DNA of 64,000 nucleotides from Bacteroidales bacterium UBA4788 (GTDB lineage Bacteria; Bacteroidota; Bacteroidia; Bacteroidales; VadinHA17): assembly GCA_002402965.1 (NCBI GenBank), contig DHGW01000002.1:26454-90453 (forward strand). Direction: 5' to 3'. Position numbers and translations under genes: made by a program. Positions within the stretch are counted from its first letter, which is position 1. The number at the start of each line of letters is the position of its first letter. Below, one piece after another: positions 26,285-34,318 of this stretch. Under the pieces are notes generated by a model. That model searched no databases. It saw only the letters and a program-made list of their open reading frames with translations, and was not told the DNA's origin.

Positions 26285-26623
26285 ATGGAAAACCAGGAAC
26301 AGAAAGAAACCTATCAGCAGAAGATTCAGTCACAGCTGGATGAATGGAGGTCAGATATTGACAGACTGAAAGAAAAGGCAAAGACAGCTACTGCTGAAAA
26401 GAAGCTCAAGTACGAGGAGAGCATTAACAAGCTCGAACTTGAGATGGATGAGGGCAAGTCAAGGCTGAAAGACCTTAAGGAGTCAGGTGCTGAAGCATGG
26501 GATGCCGTCAAGGATGGCGCTGATTCGATATGGGATACGATGAAGTCCACATTCGCTGAGGTGAAGGCAAAGCTAAGGGATAAGGACGACGACGACGAGC
26601 CGGTAGAAGACAAGCAAGCCTGA
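26285..26623 (+). CDS. Small coiled-coil stress-type protein
   Basis: 112 residues with no signal peptide; almost entirely charged helix. W-R-S-D-I-D-R-L-K-E-K-A-K lies in the first third, an A-W-D-A-V-K-D-G-A segment in the middle, and an acidic D-K-D-D-D-D-E-P tail. This layout is seen in small sll1863-like or YtxH-like coiled-coil proteins linked to stress. The ATG at 26285 fits the family start; an upstream TTG would add 17 unlikely residues. The stop codon begins an octamer repeat array. Confidence 0.65.
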   Translation: MENQEQKETYQQKIQSQLDEWRSDIDRLKEKAKTATAEKKLKYEESINKLELEMDEGKSRLKDLKESGAEAWDAVKDGADSIWDTMKSTFAEVKAKLRDKDDDDEPVEDKQA

Positions 26624-26685
26624 GGGTCTGAAGGTCTGAGGGTCTTGAAGTCATGCAATCTGGAGGTCTTGCAGTCTTGCGATCT
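26622..26685. repeat. Degenerate tandem octamer array (8 units)
   Basis: Eight consecutive 8-base units can be read: GAGGGTCT, GAAGGTCT, GAGGGTCT, TGAAGTCA, TGCAATCT, GGAGGTCT, TGCAGTCT, TGCGATCT. The consensus is roughly NGNRGTCT. The array starts inside the stop codon of the preceding gene. It is not a multiple of three and not coding. Confidence 0.6.
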
Positions 26686-26763
26686 AAGTAACTAATTATT
26701 AATTCTTAATTCTTCACTACTGCCTGTTGCCTCTTAAGGCTGAAGACTGCCGCCTGATAACAA

Positions 26764-26806
26764 CTGTCCGGGTAAACCCTCCTACTTTTGCCCGGGCAGA
26801 TTTTTT
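26764..26806 (+). terminator. Intrinsic terminator
   Basis: CTGTCCGGG (26764-26772) pairs with CCCGGGCAG (26791-26799) with one G-T wobble, followed by a run of six T at 26801-26806. It sits between the coiled-coil gene and the next small gene and would end the upstream transcript. Confidence 0.65.
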
Positions 26807-26837
26807 AAATCAATATCGAACGAATAAACTGCCGAAA

Positions 26838-27248
26838 ATGAAAAAAGTAGTTACAATTGGGATTGTTATCATTCTCATCATTGCCGCAGCCATTTTCTGG
26901 TGGCGTCATTACTTCGTCTTTGGCGAAGGAGTAAAAGCAGGGGACCTCAATTACCTGGTCAAGAAAGGATACATCTTCAAGACCTGGGAAGGAAGGCTCA
27001 TCCAGACCGGTTTCAAGACACCTACCCCGGGTGCAATACAGAGCAATGAGTTTGAATTCAGCGTAACGGATGACAGCCTGGCCGTGATCCTTGAAAGAGC
27101 GAGCGGCAAGATCGTCGAGCTCCGCTACAAGGAGTACATTGCTCCTCTTCCCTGGAGAGGCATGAGCAAATACGTTGTGATTGAGATCCTGGAAATAAAG
27201 GATTCAGATGAGAACCGGGAGACCCTGATACCATACCAGGCGATATGA
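26838..27248 (+). CDS. Small membrane-anchored protein, Bacteroidota-type
   Basis: 136 residues: one N-terminal membrane helix (residues 4-22) and a soluble domain of about 110 residues containing K-A-G-D-L-N-Y and K-T-W-E-G-R-L-I-Q. It is similar in layout to conserved hypothetical proteins of Bacteroidota. The ATG at 26838 directly precedes the helix. Function unknown. Its stop overlaps the start of the following lipoprotein gene as ATGA. Confidence 0.7.
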   Translation: MKKVVTIGIVIILIIAAAIFWWRHYFVFGEGVKAGDLNYLVKKGYIFKTWEGRLIQTGFKTPTPGAIQSNEFEFSVTDDSLAVILERASGKIVELRYKEYIAPLPWRGMSKYVVIEILEIKDSDENRETLIPYQAI

Positions 27249-28030
27249 CAGGGATGAGGCGAAGAAGTGCAGGGATAAAGGCCGGGATTGCCGTGCTTGC
27301 AGTGTCAATGCTGCTTTTCACGGGTTGTGCTGAACTGATGAAGATACTTGATACAGCTTCAGCCGTGAAGGAGCTGACAGAAGGTGATATCATAGGCGGC
27401 CTGAAAGAGGCCCTGACTGTGGGCGCCCGCAACGCTGCTGAAAAGTTGGCCTCGGAGAATGGTTACTATGGTGACCCATCGGTGAAGATCCCGCTTCCGG
27501 ACGAGGCAAAGGTAATTATTGACAATATCAGCAAGATCCCTGGAGGTCAGCAACTCATTGATAACGTGGTACTGAGCATTAACCGGGCAGCCGAAGACGC
27601 AGCCATGGAAGTGGCTCCGGTATTCGTGGGTGCAGTGACTCAGATGACAATCAATGACGGCTACAATATCCTCCATGGCTCTGATAACGCAGCCACTGCT
27701 TATCTCAGAACCACAACCTGGAATGAGCTATATTCACTCTATAAGCCCAGAATAAGCACCTCTACCAATAAAGATATTGTTGCCGGTATCTCTGCGCAGG
27801 AGTCATGGACTACGCTGACCGACAAATGGAACCAGGTAGCCAACAGCGTGGCCGGAAGACTGGCCGGATTCAAGCCGGTAAACACTGATCTTGATGATTT
27901 CCTTACCGGAAAAGCCCTGGATGGTGTCTTTATGAAACTGGAGGGCGAGGAGCTGAAGATCAGGAAAGAGGTATCAGCAAGAGTGACTCCCCTTCTGCAG
28001 AAGGTTTTCGGGACACTTGACCAGGAATAA
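27245..28030 (+). CDS. DUF4197-family lipoprotein
   Basis: 261 residues. After a basic N-terminus comes a hydrophobic signal ending in L-F-T-G-C (lipobox). The mature protein matches the DUF4197 pattern: G-L-K-E-A-L-x-x-G near residue 53, N-G-Y-Y-G-D-P-x-V-K-I-P-L-P, then F-x-G-A-V-T-Q-M-T and L-D-G-V-F near the end. It is an exported helical protein of unknown role. It is coupled to the small membrane protein before it. Confidence 0.85.
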   Translation: MTGMRRRSAGIKAGIAVLAVSMLLFTGCAELMKILDTASAVKELTEGDIIGGLKEALTVGARNAAEKLASENGYYGDPSVKIPLPDEAKVIIDNISKIPGGQQLIDNVVLSINRAAEDAAMEVAPVFVGAVTQMTINDGYNILHGSDNAATAYLRTTTWNELYSLYKPRISTSTNKDIVAGISAQESWTTLTDKWNQVANSVAGRLAGFKPVNTDLDDFLTGKALDGVFMKLEGEELKIRKEVSARVTPLLQKVFGTLDQE

Positions 28031-28064
28031 TCTTTATGTCTACCCTGGCTGAACGGGATTAGGT

Positions 28065-28089
28065 AAAATCGGTCCGATTTTGTTATAAT
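28065..28089 (+). promoter_or_regulatory. 17-bp palindrome abutting a TATAAT box
   Basis: AAAATCGG and CCGATTTT are exact reverse complements around a single T (28065-28081). GTTATAATTG follows directly, with TATAAT at 28084-28089. A one-base loop cannot form a hairpin, so a dimeric repressor or activator site over the promoter of the DUF3078 gene is more likely than a terminator. Confidence 0.45.
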
Positions 28090-28100
28090 TGCAAAAACTT

Positions 28101-29018
28101 ATGAAAATGAGAAAGACTATAATTTCTCTGATTGTATGTGTATTCCTGGCAGGAATTCAGCCGGTTGTTTACGGCCAGGCAGCCGACACAACTCTTGGTT
28201 GGCACAAAAGCGGTGTCTTATCCCTGAATATGTCTCAGGCATCATTTACCAACTGGGCTGCCGGCGGGCAGAACGCGGTGGCTATCAACGGGCTGATAAA
28301 TATGGCTGGAAACTACAAGAATGAAAATTCGTCCTGGGATAATGCTCTGACAATAGGCTACGGAAAGATGCTTCAGAAGGGGAATGACCTTGGATGGGTA
28401 AAGACTGATGACCGTATCGACTTCCAGTCGAAGTACGGACGAAAGGCTTCAGAAAAATGGTTCTATTCCGCACTGATAAGTTTCAGGACGCAGATGGACA
28501 ACGGATACAACTACCCTGACACCGAAAACAAGATATCCGGTCTGCTTTCACCGGCATACCTGCTCTTCTCTGTAGGTATGGACTACAAACCGAATCCGCA
28601 GTTTTCAATGTTTCTCTCTCCCCTTACATCTAAGAACACAATCGTTATGGATGATTATCTGTCATCCATCGGCGCTTTCGGAGTTGACTCTGATAAGAAG
28701 TTCAGGTCGGAACTGGGTGCATATGCCAACCTGGCATACAGGAAGGATGAGATTTTGAAGAATGTGAATTTCCTGACAAAACTCGATCTCTTCTCCAATT
28801 ACCTCAAGAACCCACAGAACATAGATATCAGCTGGGAGACACTTCTTGTCATGAAGGTCAACGAGTATATCTCGGCTACTGTGAACACGCACCTTCTTTA
28901 CGATGATGACATCCTGATCAAGATTGACGAAGACTTCGAGGGTGAGCCCGTTATGGGAAAGCGTGCCCAGTTCAAGGAGGTCATAGGCGTGGGGTTCACT
29001 TACAAGTTCATCGAATAG
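28101..29018 (+). CDS. DUF3078 outer-membrane-type protein
   Basis: 305 residues with a signal peptide ending at Y-G-Q. The mature part has the DUF3078 hallmarks: S-Q-A-S-F-T-N-W-A-A-G-G near residue 46, then alternating aromatic beta strands ending in F-T-Y-K-F-I-E, as in outer-membrane beta barrels. The ATG at 28101 is preferred; a second lies two codons on. Family function is unknown. Confidence 0.85.
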   Translation: MKMRKTIISLIVCVFLAGIQPVVYGQAADTTLGWHKSGVLSLNMSQASFTNWAAGGQNAVAINGLINMAGNYKNENSSWDNALTIGYGKMLQKGNDLGWVKTDDRIDFQSKYGRKASEKWFYSALISFRTQMDNGYNYPDTENKISGLLSPAYLLFSVGMDYKPNPQFSMFLSPLTSKNTIVMDDYLSSIGAFGVDSDKKFRSELGAYANLAYRKDEILKNVNFLTKLDLFSNYLKNPQNIDISWETLLVMKVNEYISATVNTHLLYDDDILIKIDEDFEGEPVMGKRAQFKEVIGVGFTYKFIE

Positions 29019-29032
29019 CAACTGAACAACCC

Positions 29033-29048
29033 GTTGGGTTAACCCAAC
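29033..29048. promoter_or_regulatory. Perfect 16-bp palindrome upstream of upp
   Basis: GTTGGGTTAACCCAAC is its own reverse complement. It lies between the DUF3078 stop (29018) and the upp start (29067). There is no loop, which argues for a dimeric DNA-binding protein rather than a terminator. It could control pyrimidine salvage. Confidence 0.5.
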
Positions 29049-29066
29049 AAATAATCTCTAGGCAGG

Positions 29067-29687
29067 ATGCTGAAGCTGATCAACCACCCCCTGATAACGC
29101 ACAAGCTGTCGCTCATCAGGAGAAAAGAGACAGGAACGAGAGATTTCCGGCAGAATATCAATGAGATAGCCGGTCTAATGGCCTATGAGATAACACGTGA
29201 TCTGCCTCTTCGTGAGGTGGTGATTGATACGCCTCTCTCTTCCTGCATCACCTCGGAACTGTCCGGGGAGATCATCCTGGTGCCGGTGCTGCGCGCCGGG
29301 CTTGGTATGGTTGACGGTATTACCAGCCTGATCACCACAGCGCGTGTGGGTCACATAGGCCTGGTGCGTGATCATGAGACACTGGTACCGACGGAGTATT
29401 ATGCAAAGTTCCCCTCCGACATATCCGGTGCGGTGGTGATGGTGCTCGACCCGATGCTGGCAACCGGGGGCAGTGCCAGCGCAGCCATCGGAGCCGTGAA
29501 GAAGAGAGGTGCTGTAACAATCAGGCTGGTATGCATCGTCGGTGCTCCCGAGGGTGTTACAAGGGTGGAAAAGGAACATCCCGATGTTGATATCTACCTG
29601 GCTGCACTTGACAGTCACCTGAATGAGAACGGGTATATCGTGCCTGGTCTTGGAGATGCGGGTGACAGACTCTTCGGGACGGTTTAA
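29067..29687 (+). CDS. upp: Uracil phosphoribosyltransferase
   Basis: 206 residues, the normal length. The PRPP-binding site is the [10 protein letters not shown] stretch near residue 130, and the uracil-side motif is [10 protein letters not shown] near residue 72. N-terminal H-P-L-I-T-H-K-L is characteristic. It converts uracil and PRPP to UMP. A strong terminator follows, and a NupG-like nucleoside transporter comes next, so the pair serves pyrimidine salvage. Confidence 0.95.
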   Translation: MLKLINHPLITHKLSLIRRKETGTRDFRQNINEIAGLMAYEITRDLPLREVVIDTPLSSCITSELSGEIILVPVLRAGLGMVDGITSLITTARVGHIGLVRDHETLVPTEYYAKFPSDISGAVVMVLDPMLATGGSASAAIGAVKKRGAVTIRLVCIVGAPEGVTRVEKEHPDVDIYLAALDSHLNENGYIVPGLGDAGDRLFGTV

Positions 29688-29718
29688 CTCTGCGGAGATA
29701 TTCCTGAAGTGATGAGAC

Positions 29719-29744
29719 AGGCCCCGCCGGGGGCCTCTTTTTTT
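29719..29744 (+). terminator. Intrinsic terminator after upp
   Basis: AGGCCCC (29719-29725), four-base loop GCCG, GGGGCCT (29730-29736), then C and seven T. Compact, GC-rich and correctly placed 31 bases after the stop. Confidence 0.85.
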
Positions 29745-29824
29745 CAACATTTTCTCATCGCGGTTCATCTGAAAGAAATAGCTTGCTATCTTCGCAGATC
29801 AACATTTACAAATAATCCAAGACT

Positions 29825-31099
29825 ATGGGACTTAAGCGCCGGCTTATCATCATGAACTTTCTCCAGTTCTTTATGTGGGGGGCATGGATGATGACACTGG
29901 GTCATTACGGATTCGTGGAAAAACAATGGAACGGCGCTCAGTTTGGCCTGGTCTTTTCAACCATGGGCTTCGCGTCACTTATTATGCCCACCTTGTTCGG
30001 GATTCTTGCCGATAAATGGAAGGCAAATTACGTCTATGCGATACTTCACCTGCTGTTCGGGGCAACAATGTGCTTTCTGCCGCTGATTGAGGCACCACTG
30101 CCCTTCTTCTGGCTTCTGCTGCTTGCGATGTGCTTTTATATGCCGACAATCGGTCTGAATAACTCTGTCGGTTTCAGACTGCTGAAAAGCGAAGGTAAAG
30201 AGCCCACAAAGTACTTCCCGCCGATCAGGGTGTGGGGTACGGTAGGCTTTATCATAGCAATGTGGGTGACAAACTTCTTCACCAAACCATGGGGTCTGGG
30301 ATACAGCATCAAGGTCTCCTTCATTATTGCAGCTGTTTCTGCATTCGGCCTCGCTCTCTATTCATTCTTCTTCTTGCCGGTTGTAAAAAAAGTGGAAAGC
30401 GATGTAACTGAAAAGAAGACCTGGGTTCAGAGCCTGGGGTTAGAAGCCTTCGTACTGTTCCGGCAAAAGAAAATGCTGTTGTTTTTTATCTTCAGCATGC
30501 TGCTGGGCGGCGCCCTTCAGCTGACCAATGCCTACGGCGACAGTTTTCTCCAGGATGCTACAGTTTTCCCGCAAGGAGGGATCATTAATAACTTTTCCAC
30601 AATTATACTCTCAATATCACAGATCTCCGAAACCCTGTTTATCCTTTCGATTCCTTTTTTCCTGAAGCGTTTCGGCATCAAGAAAGTGATGTTGCTCAGT
30701 ATGATAGCATGGGTACTGCGTTTCGGTCTTTTCGGCCTGGCCGACAATACAGTCACAGGTTTTATACTGATTATCACCTCCTGTATTGTTTACGGAATGG
30801 CATTTGATTTCTTCAATATCTCGGGAGCCTTGTTTGTGGAACAGAACACTGACTCAAAGATCACTGCCTCGGCACAGGGTGTTTTTATGCTGATGACCAA
30901 CGGGATAGGCGCTGTTCTTGGAAATCTCATTGCAGGGCAGGTAATCAAACAGTGGTTCGAAGACCCGGTAAGTCGCATCAAAGACTGGCCGGGCATCTGG
31001 ATATCCTTTGCCGCATATGCATTGGTGGTCGCCATTCTCTTCGCCATACTTTTCAGGCATAAGCATGTGCCGGTGGAAACTGCAAACATAAGTCACTGA
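29825..31099 (+). CDS. NupG-like nucleoside:proton symporter (MFS)
   Basis: 424 residues with 12 membrane helices. The N-terminal F-M-W-G-A-W motif, P-T-L-F-G-I-L-A-D-K-W and F-P-x-I-R-V-W-G-T-V-G-F are hallmarks of the NHS nucleoside permease family. It imports nucleosides with protons. It lies just after upp and its terminator. Confidence 0.9.
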   Translation: MGLKRRLIIMNFLQFFMWGAWMMTLGHYGFVEKQWNGAQFGLVFSTMGFASLIMPTLFGILADKWKANYVYAILHLLFGATMCFLPLIEAPLPFFWLLLLAMCFYMPTIGLNNSVGFRLLKSEGKEPTKYFPPIRVWGTVGFIIAMWVTNFFTKPWGLGYSIKVSFIIAAVSAFGLALYSFFFLPVVKKVESDVTEKKTWVQSLGLEAFVLFRQKKMLLFFIFSMLLGGALQLTNAYGDSFLQDATVFPQGGIINNFSTIILSISQISETLFILSIPFFLKRFGIKKVMLLSMIAWVLRFGLFGLADNTVTGFILIITSCIVYGMAFDFFNISGALFVEQNTDSKITASAQGVFMLMTNGIGAVLGNLIAGQVIKQWFEDPVSRIKDWPGIWISFAAYALVVAILFAILFRHKHVPVETANISH

Positions 31100-31227
31100 C
31101 ATTTCGTGGCCGGATGGCTGACCACAGGTCTGCGACTGGACGGCAGAGGGTATTCGGCGAGAAGGCGGGCCAGGGTCCGCCCTGCCACGGGTCAGGATCT
31201 TTAGGATGACTGACCTGAAGAAAGCCG

Positions 31228-32100
31228 TTAACCCAGCAGGATCATGCTGAGACCAATCACTATCATACCGCTGATGAGGCCGTAGATGGCCACGTGATGC
31301 TTGCCATACTTGTGCGCAGCGGGAAGCAGCTCGTCGAATGAGATATAGACCATGATCCCGGCCACCATTGCAAAGACATAACCGAGACTCACATCGGTTT
31401 TGAAGAGGGTAAGAATAAAATACCCTGCAAAGGCTCCTATCGGCTCGGAAAATCCTGAAAGAACTGACCAGACCAATGCCTTTCTCCTTGATCCTGTAGC
31501 ATAATAAACGGGTACGGAGACGGCGATTCCCTCGGGAATATTGTGTATTGCAACAGCCACGGCAATGCTTATCCCTACCGCCACGTCTGACATAGCTGAC
31601 ATGAAGGTGGCTATCCCTTCGGGGAAGTTGTGGATTCCAATTGCAACTGCAGTAAAGATGCCCAATCTCATAAGTTTCGCATCCCTGATACCTTGACGGC
31701 CACGGTTTTGCATCTTCCTGCCCTTGCATTCAGGCTTGTCAGGATCTCGCGTCTCAGGATGCATCTGCTCCACCCGTTTCAGCTCGTGAGGATTGCCTTC
31801 AGAAGGCAGAATCTTGTCTATCGCAGCAGACAGGCCGATGCCGGCAACGAACGAGATGAATGTGAGCCAGGCTGCAGTATCCTTATCATACGCCAGTTGC
31901 ATCAATTGCCCGGCTTCCGTCAAAATCTCAGTGAAAGATATAAAGATCATCACGCCGGCGGAGAAGCCCAGCGAGAAAGCGAGAAAAGTTGTCTTGGTAC
32001 GTTTGGCAAAGAAGGCTATTAATCCTCCTATCCCGGTGGCAAGTCCTGCAAAGAGAGTGATGCCGAAGGCAAAAAGAAGCCGGGAACTATCCATCAACAA
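31228..32100 (-). CDS. zupT: ZIP-family metal transporter
   Basis: 290 residues with eight hydrophobic segments. Two ZIP metal-site motifs are seen: HNFPEG (helix IV) and HNIPEG (helix V). The loop between helices III and IV is longer than in ZupT and holds a Cys/Lys/Arg-rich stretch (P-E-C-K-G-R-K), which explains the extra 30 residues. It takes up zinc and other divalent metals. It runs toward the nucleoside transporter, with 128 bases between the stops holding no clear terminator. Confidence 0.9.
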   Translation of the reverse strand: MLMDSSRLLFAFGITLFAGLATGIGGLIAFFAKRTKTTFLAFSLGFSAGVMIFISFTEILTEAGQLMQLAYDKDTAAWLTFISFVAGIGLSAAIDKILPSEGNPHELKRVEQMHPETRDPDKPECKGRKMQNRGRQGIRDAKLMRLGIFTAVAIGIHNFPEGIATFMSAMSDVAVGISIAVAVAIHNIPEGIAVSVPVYYATGSRRKALVWSVLSGFSEPIGAFAGYFILTLFKTDVSLGYVFAMVAGIMVYISFDELLPAAHKYGKHHVAIYGLISGMIVIGLSMILLG

Positions 32101-32212
32101 TCGTTATTTAGATTCATTTTAAATTGCAAATTTATAAGAATAAAGGGAAAAACAACATGAGGGATATCCGGACTGACAAAAAAAAGTCCTTATTTAGAGA
32201 TGACGTTTGAAG

Positions 32213-32794
32213 ATGAATCTCTGGGACTATTACAGGATACTCGGCATAAGGCAGGGTGCCTCCGATGATGAGATCAGGAGAGCCTACAGGAAGAAGGCTA
32301 TGGAGTACCATCCTGACCGCAATCATTCGCCTGAGGCCCAGGAGAATTTTATCCGTGTTACCGAAGCCTATGAATACCTGACTTCGCATCCTCACGGCAG
32401 GAACATCTCTGAGGAAGAGGTGAGGAAGAATTACCAGGCATGGGTTGATTACAGGCAGGCTGAAGCGCGTAAGAGGGCTGAGGCATATGCCAGGGCCTCA
32501 TACGCGGAGTTCAGAAAAAGTCCGGTCTACAGGAGCACAACGCATATTGACGGCACGATGGTTGTTTTGGGTATCGTGCTCTCAGGAACGATTATGGTCA
32601 TGACTGTTTACGGGTTCAGGTACAGGATGAGTACAGCCATGGGGCCGAAGGAAGAACCTTCATTTGCTCTTGCTGCAGTCACCTTCATTATAGGAGTTGC
32701 CTACGCGGTCATATCGGCTCTTTACCTCTCAGCCTGGCTGGCTCAGCAGAAAAATAAAAGAAATTTGTCAGGTGACACAAAGGAAAAAGATTAG
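32213..32794 (+). CDS. J-domain membrane protein
   Basis: 193 residues. An N-terminal J domain (residues 1-65) has the H-P-D tripeptide in Y-H-P-D-R-N, so it should stimulate an Hsp70 ATPase. A charged helix rich in Arg/Ala follows, then two membrane helices near residues 115-135 and 150-175. The ATG at 32213 matches the family start (N-L-W-D-Y-Y). It is not a DnaJ: no zinc or substrate domain. The 3' end overlaps the thioesterase gene by 23 bases. Confidence 0.85.
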   Translation: MNLWDYYRILGIRQGASDDEIRRAYRKKAMEYHPDRNHSPEAQENFIRVTEAYEYLTSHPHGRNISEEEVRKNYQAWVDYRQAEARKRAEAYARASYAEFRKSPVYRSTTHIDGTMVVLGIVLSGTIMVMTVYGFRYRMSTAMGPKEEPSFALAAVTFIIGVAYAVISALYLSAWLAQQKNKRNLSGDTKEKD

Positions 32795-33284
32795 GAATCC
32801 GTTTAATGCGGATGAATACATGTGTTTCGGATGTTCTCCGGGCAACCATGTTGGGCTGAAACTAATATTCGAGGAGGATGATGAGAAGCTCTATGCCTCA
32901 TGGCAGCCGGACCCTCTTTTCCAGGGGTACATAAACGTTCTTCACGGCGGTATCATAGCCACGCTTCTCGACGAAGCCGGGGCCTGGTGCGTCTACGTGA
33001 AGGCAGGGACGTCCGGAGTCACCTCCTCAATGACTGTAAAGTATCTCAAACCGGTTCATATCAGCAAGGGGAAGGTATCGGTTGAAGCATGGATGGTATC
33101 CAGGGGTGAAAAGAACGCCCTGATCTCAGCCGCGCTGTATGACGGTGAGGGAAGGCTTTGTGCCGAGGCCGTACTGGATTACTTCATTTATCCTGAGAAG
33201 ATTGCCCGGAGTCGCTATTACTATCCAGGAATTGAGGCCTTCAGGTATCAATCCGAGCCGCCGGAACCACAGAATGGTCAGTGA
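32772..33284 (+). CDS. PaaI-type hotdog thioesterase
   Basis: 170 residues from a GTG that overlaps the J-domain gene. The alternative upstream start would add 25 residues read out of frame from that gene, so it is rejected. Hotdog motif: [14 protein letters not shown] near residue 55, with the conserved N-P-F...C-F-G-C-S-P at the N-terminus, which is common in Bacteroidota. It probably hydrolyses an acyl-CoA. Its last 44 bases overlap the 3' end of tsaD on the other strand. Confidence 0.85.
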   Translation: MTQRKKIRNPFNADEYMCFGCSPGNHVGLKLIFEEDDEKLYASWQPDPLFQGYINVLHGGIIATLLDEAGAWCVYVKAGTSGVTSSMTVKYLKPVHISKGKVSVEAWMVSRGEKNALISAALYDGEGRLCAEAVLDYFIYPEKIARSRYYYPGIEAFRYQSEPPEPQNGQ

Positions 33285-34266
33285 AATCAGACCTGAGATA
33301 CTTATAATATCCTGTAATGCCTATCATCGCGGCATTATCCGTTGTGTACCTGAACTCAGGCAAAAAGAGGTTCCATCCGCGTTTTCCCGCCTCCCGCGCA
33401 GCCGCCTCCCTGAGGCCGGCGTTTGCGGAGACACCGCCGGCGATTCCTATCTCCCTGATGCCGGTCTCCTTTGAAGCGCGTACGAGTTTGGACATCAATA
33501 TCTCTATGATTGTGCGCTGAAGGGAAGCGGCAAGGTCATTAAGATTTTCCCCTATGAAATCAGGATCTTCCTTCACCCTGTCACGCAGAAAATAAAGGAA
33601 ACTCGTTTTGAGCCCGGAGAAGCTGAAATTGAGTCCCTGTACCCTCGGTTTGGCGAAGCGGAAGGCCCCGGAGTTGCCTGCCGCAGACAGCTTGTCTATG
33701 ACCGGGCCGCCGGGATAAGGAAGTCCCATCACCTTGGCGCATTTGTCAAATGCTTCGCCTGCTGCATCATCGATTGTATTCCCGATGAGTTCCATGGACA
33801 TATGGTCTCGTATGACGATCAGCTGTGTATGTCCCCCTGACACAAGGAGGCAGAGGAATGGGAACTCCGGTACCCGGGTTTCCTTTCCTTGCTCCATGGC
33901 GAAGTGAGACATCACGTGTGCCTGGAGGTGATTTACCTCAATTAACGGAATATTCCGAGCCAGGGCAAATCCCTTTGCGAACGACGTCCCTACAAGCAGT
34001 GATCCCAGGAGCCCTGGTCCGCGTGTAAATGCCACTGCGTTTATTTCGTCTGCTCGCTTCCCTGCTGCTTCAAGTGCCCGGGCAACAACAGGTACTATAT
34101 TGGCCTGATGTGCTCTCGAGGCCAGTTCCGGCACCACCCCGCCATAAGCCTTGTGCACCTCCTGGTTCGCAATCAGGTTGGAAAGAACGAAACCATCGCA
34201 GATCACCGCGGCCGAAGTATCATCGCAGGATGATTCTATCGCGAGGATCGTAATCTTTGGTGCCAT
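33241..34266 (-). CDS. tsaD: tRNA N6-adenosine threonylcarbamoyltransferase
   Basis: 341 residues from the ATG at 34266 (I-L-A-I-E-S-S-C-D-D-T-S-A-A follows, the universal N-terminus). The metal-site H-L-Q-A-H and the S-G-G-H-T-Q-L motif are present, as is G-G-V-S-A-N near the end. It adds threonylcarbamoyl to A37 of ANN-decoding tRNAs with TsaB and TsaE. An upstream extension to 34362 would overlap tamB and is not used. It is divergent from tamB with 52 bases between starts. Confidence 0.96.
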   Translation of the reverse strand: MAPKITILAIESSCDDTSAAVICDGFVLSNLIANQEVHKAYGGVVPELASRAHQANIVPVVARALEAAGKRADEINAVAFTRGPGLLGSLLVGTSFAKGFALARNIPLIEVNHLQAHVMSHFAMEQGKETRVPEFPFLCLLVSGGHTQLIVIRDHMSMELIGNTIDDAAGEAFDKCAKVMGLPYPGGPVIDKLSAAGNSGAFRFAKPRVQGLNFSFSGLKTSFLYFLRDRVKEDPDFIGENLNDLAASLQRTIIEILMSKLVRASKETGIREIGIAGGVSANAGLREAAAREAGKRGWNLFLPEFRYTTDNAAMIGITGYYKYLRSDFTDHSVVPAARIDT

Positions 34267-34318
34267 ATTTGTATCACTCTTTTTTATAACTTCGCCTTCA
34301 GCGGGAATTCCATCATGA

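Noticed and set aside
26622..26685. Octamer array as a CRISPR
   Set aside because: Units are 8 bases with no spacers.
31100..31227. GC-rich inverted repeat between the nucleoside transporter and the ZIP gene as a terminator
   Set aside because: GGCGGGC and GTCCGCC pair with a mismatch, and no T-run follows on either strand.
33285..34253. Several plus-strand open frames opposite tsaD
   Set aside because: They are low-complexity, Arg/Pro/Ser-rich shadows of a strongly conserved gene on the other strand.
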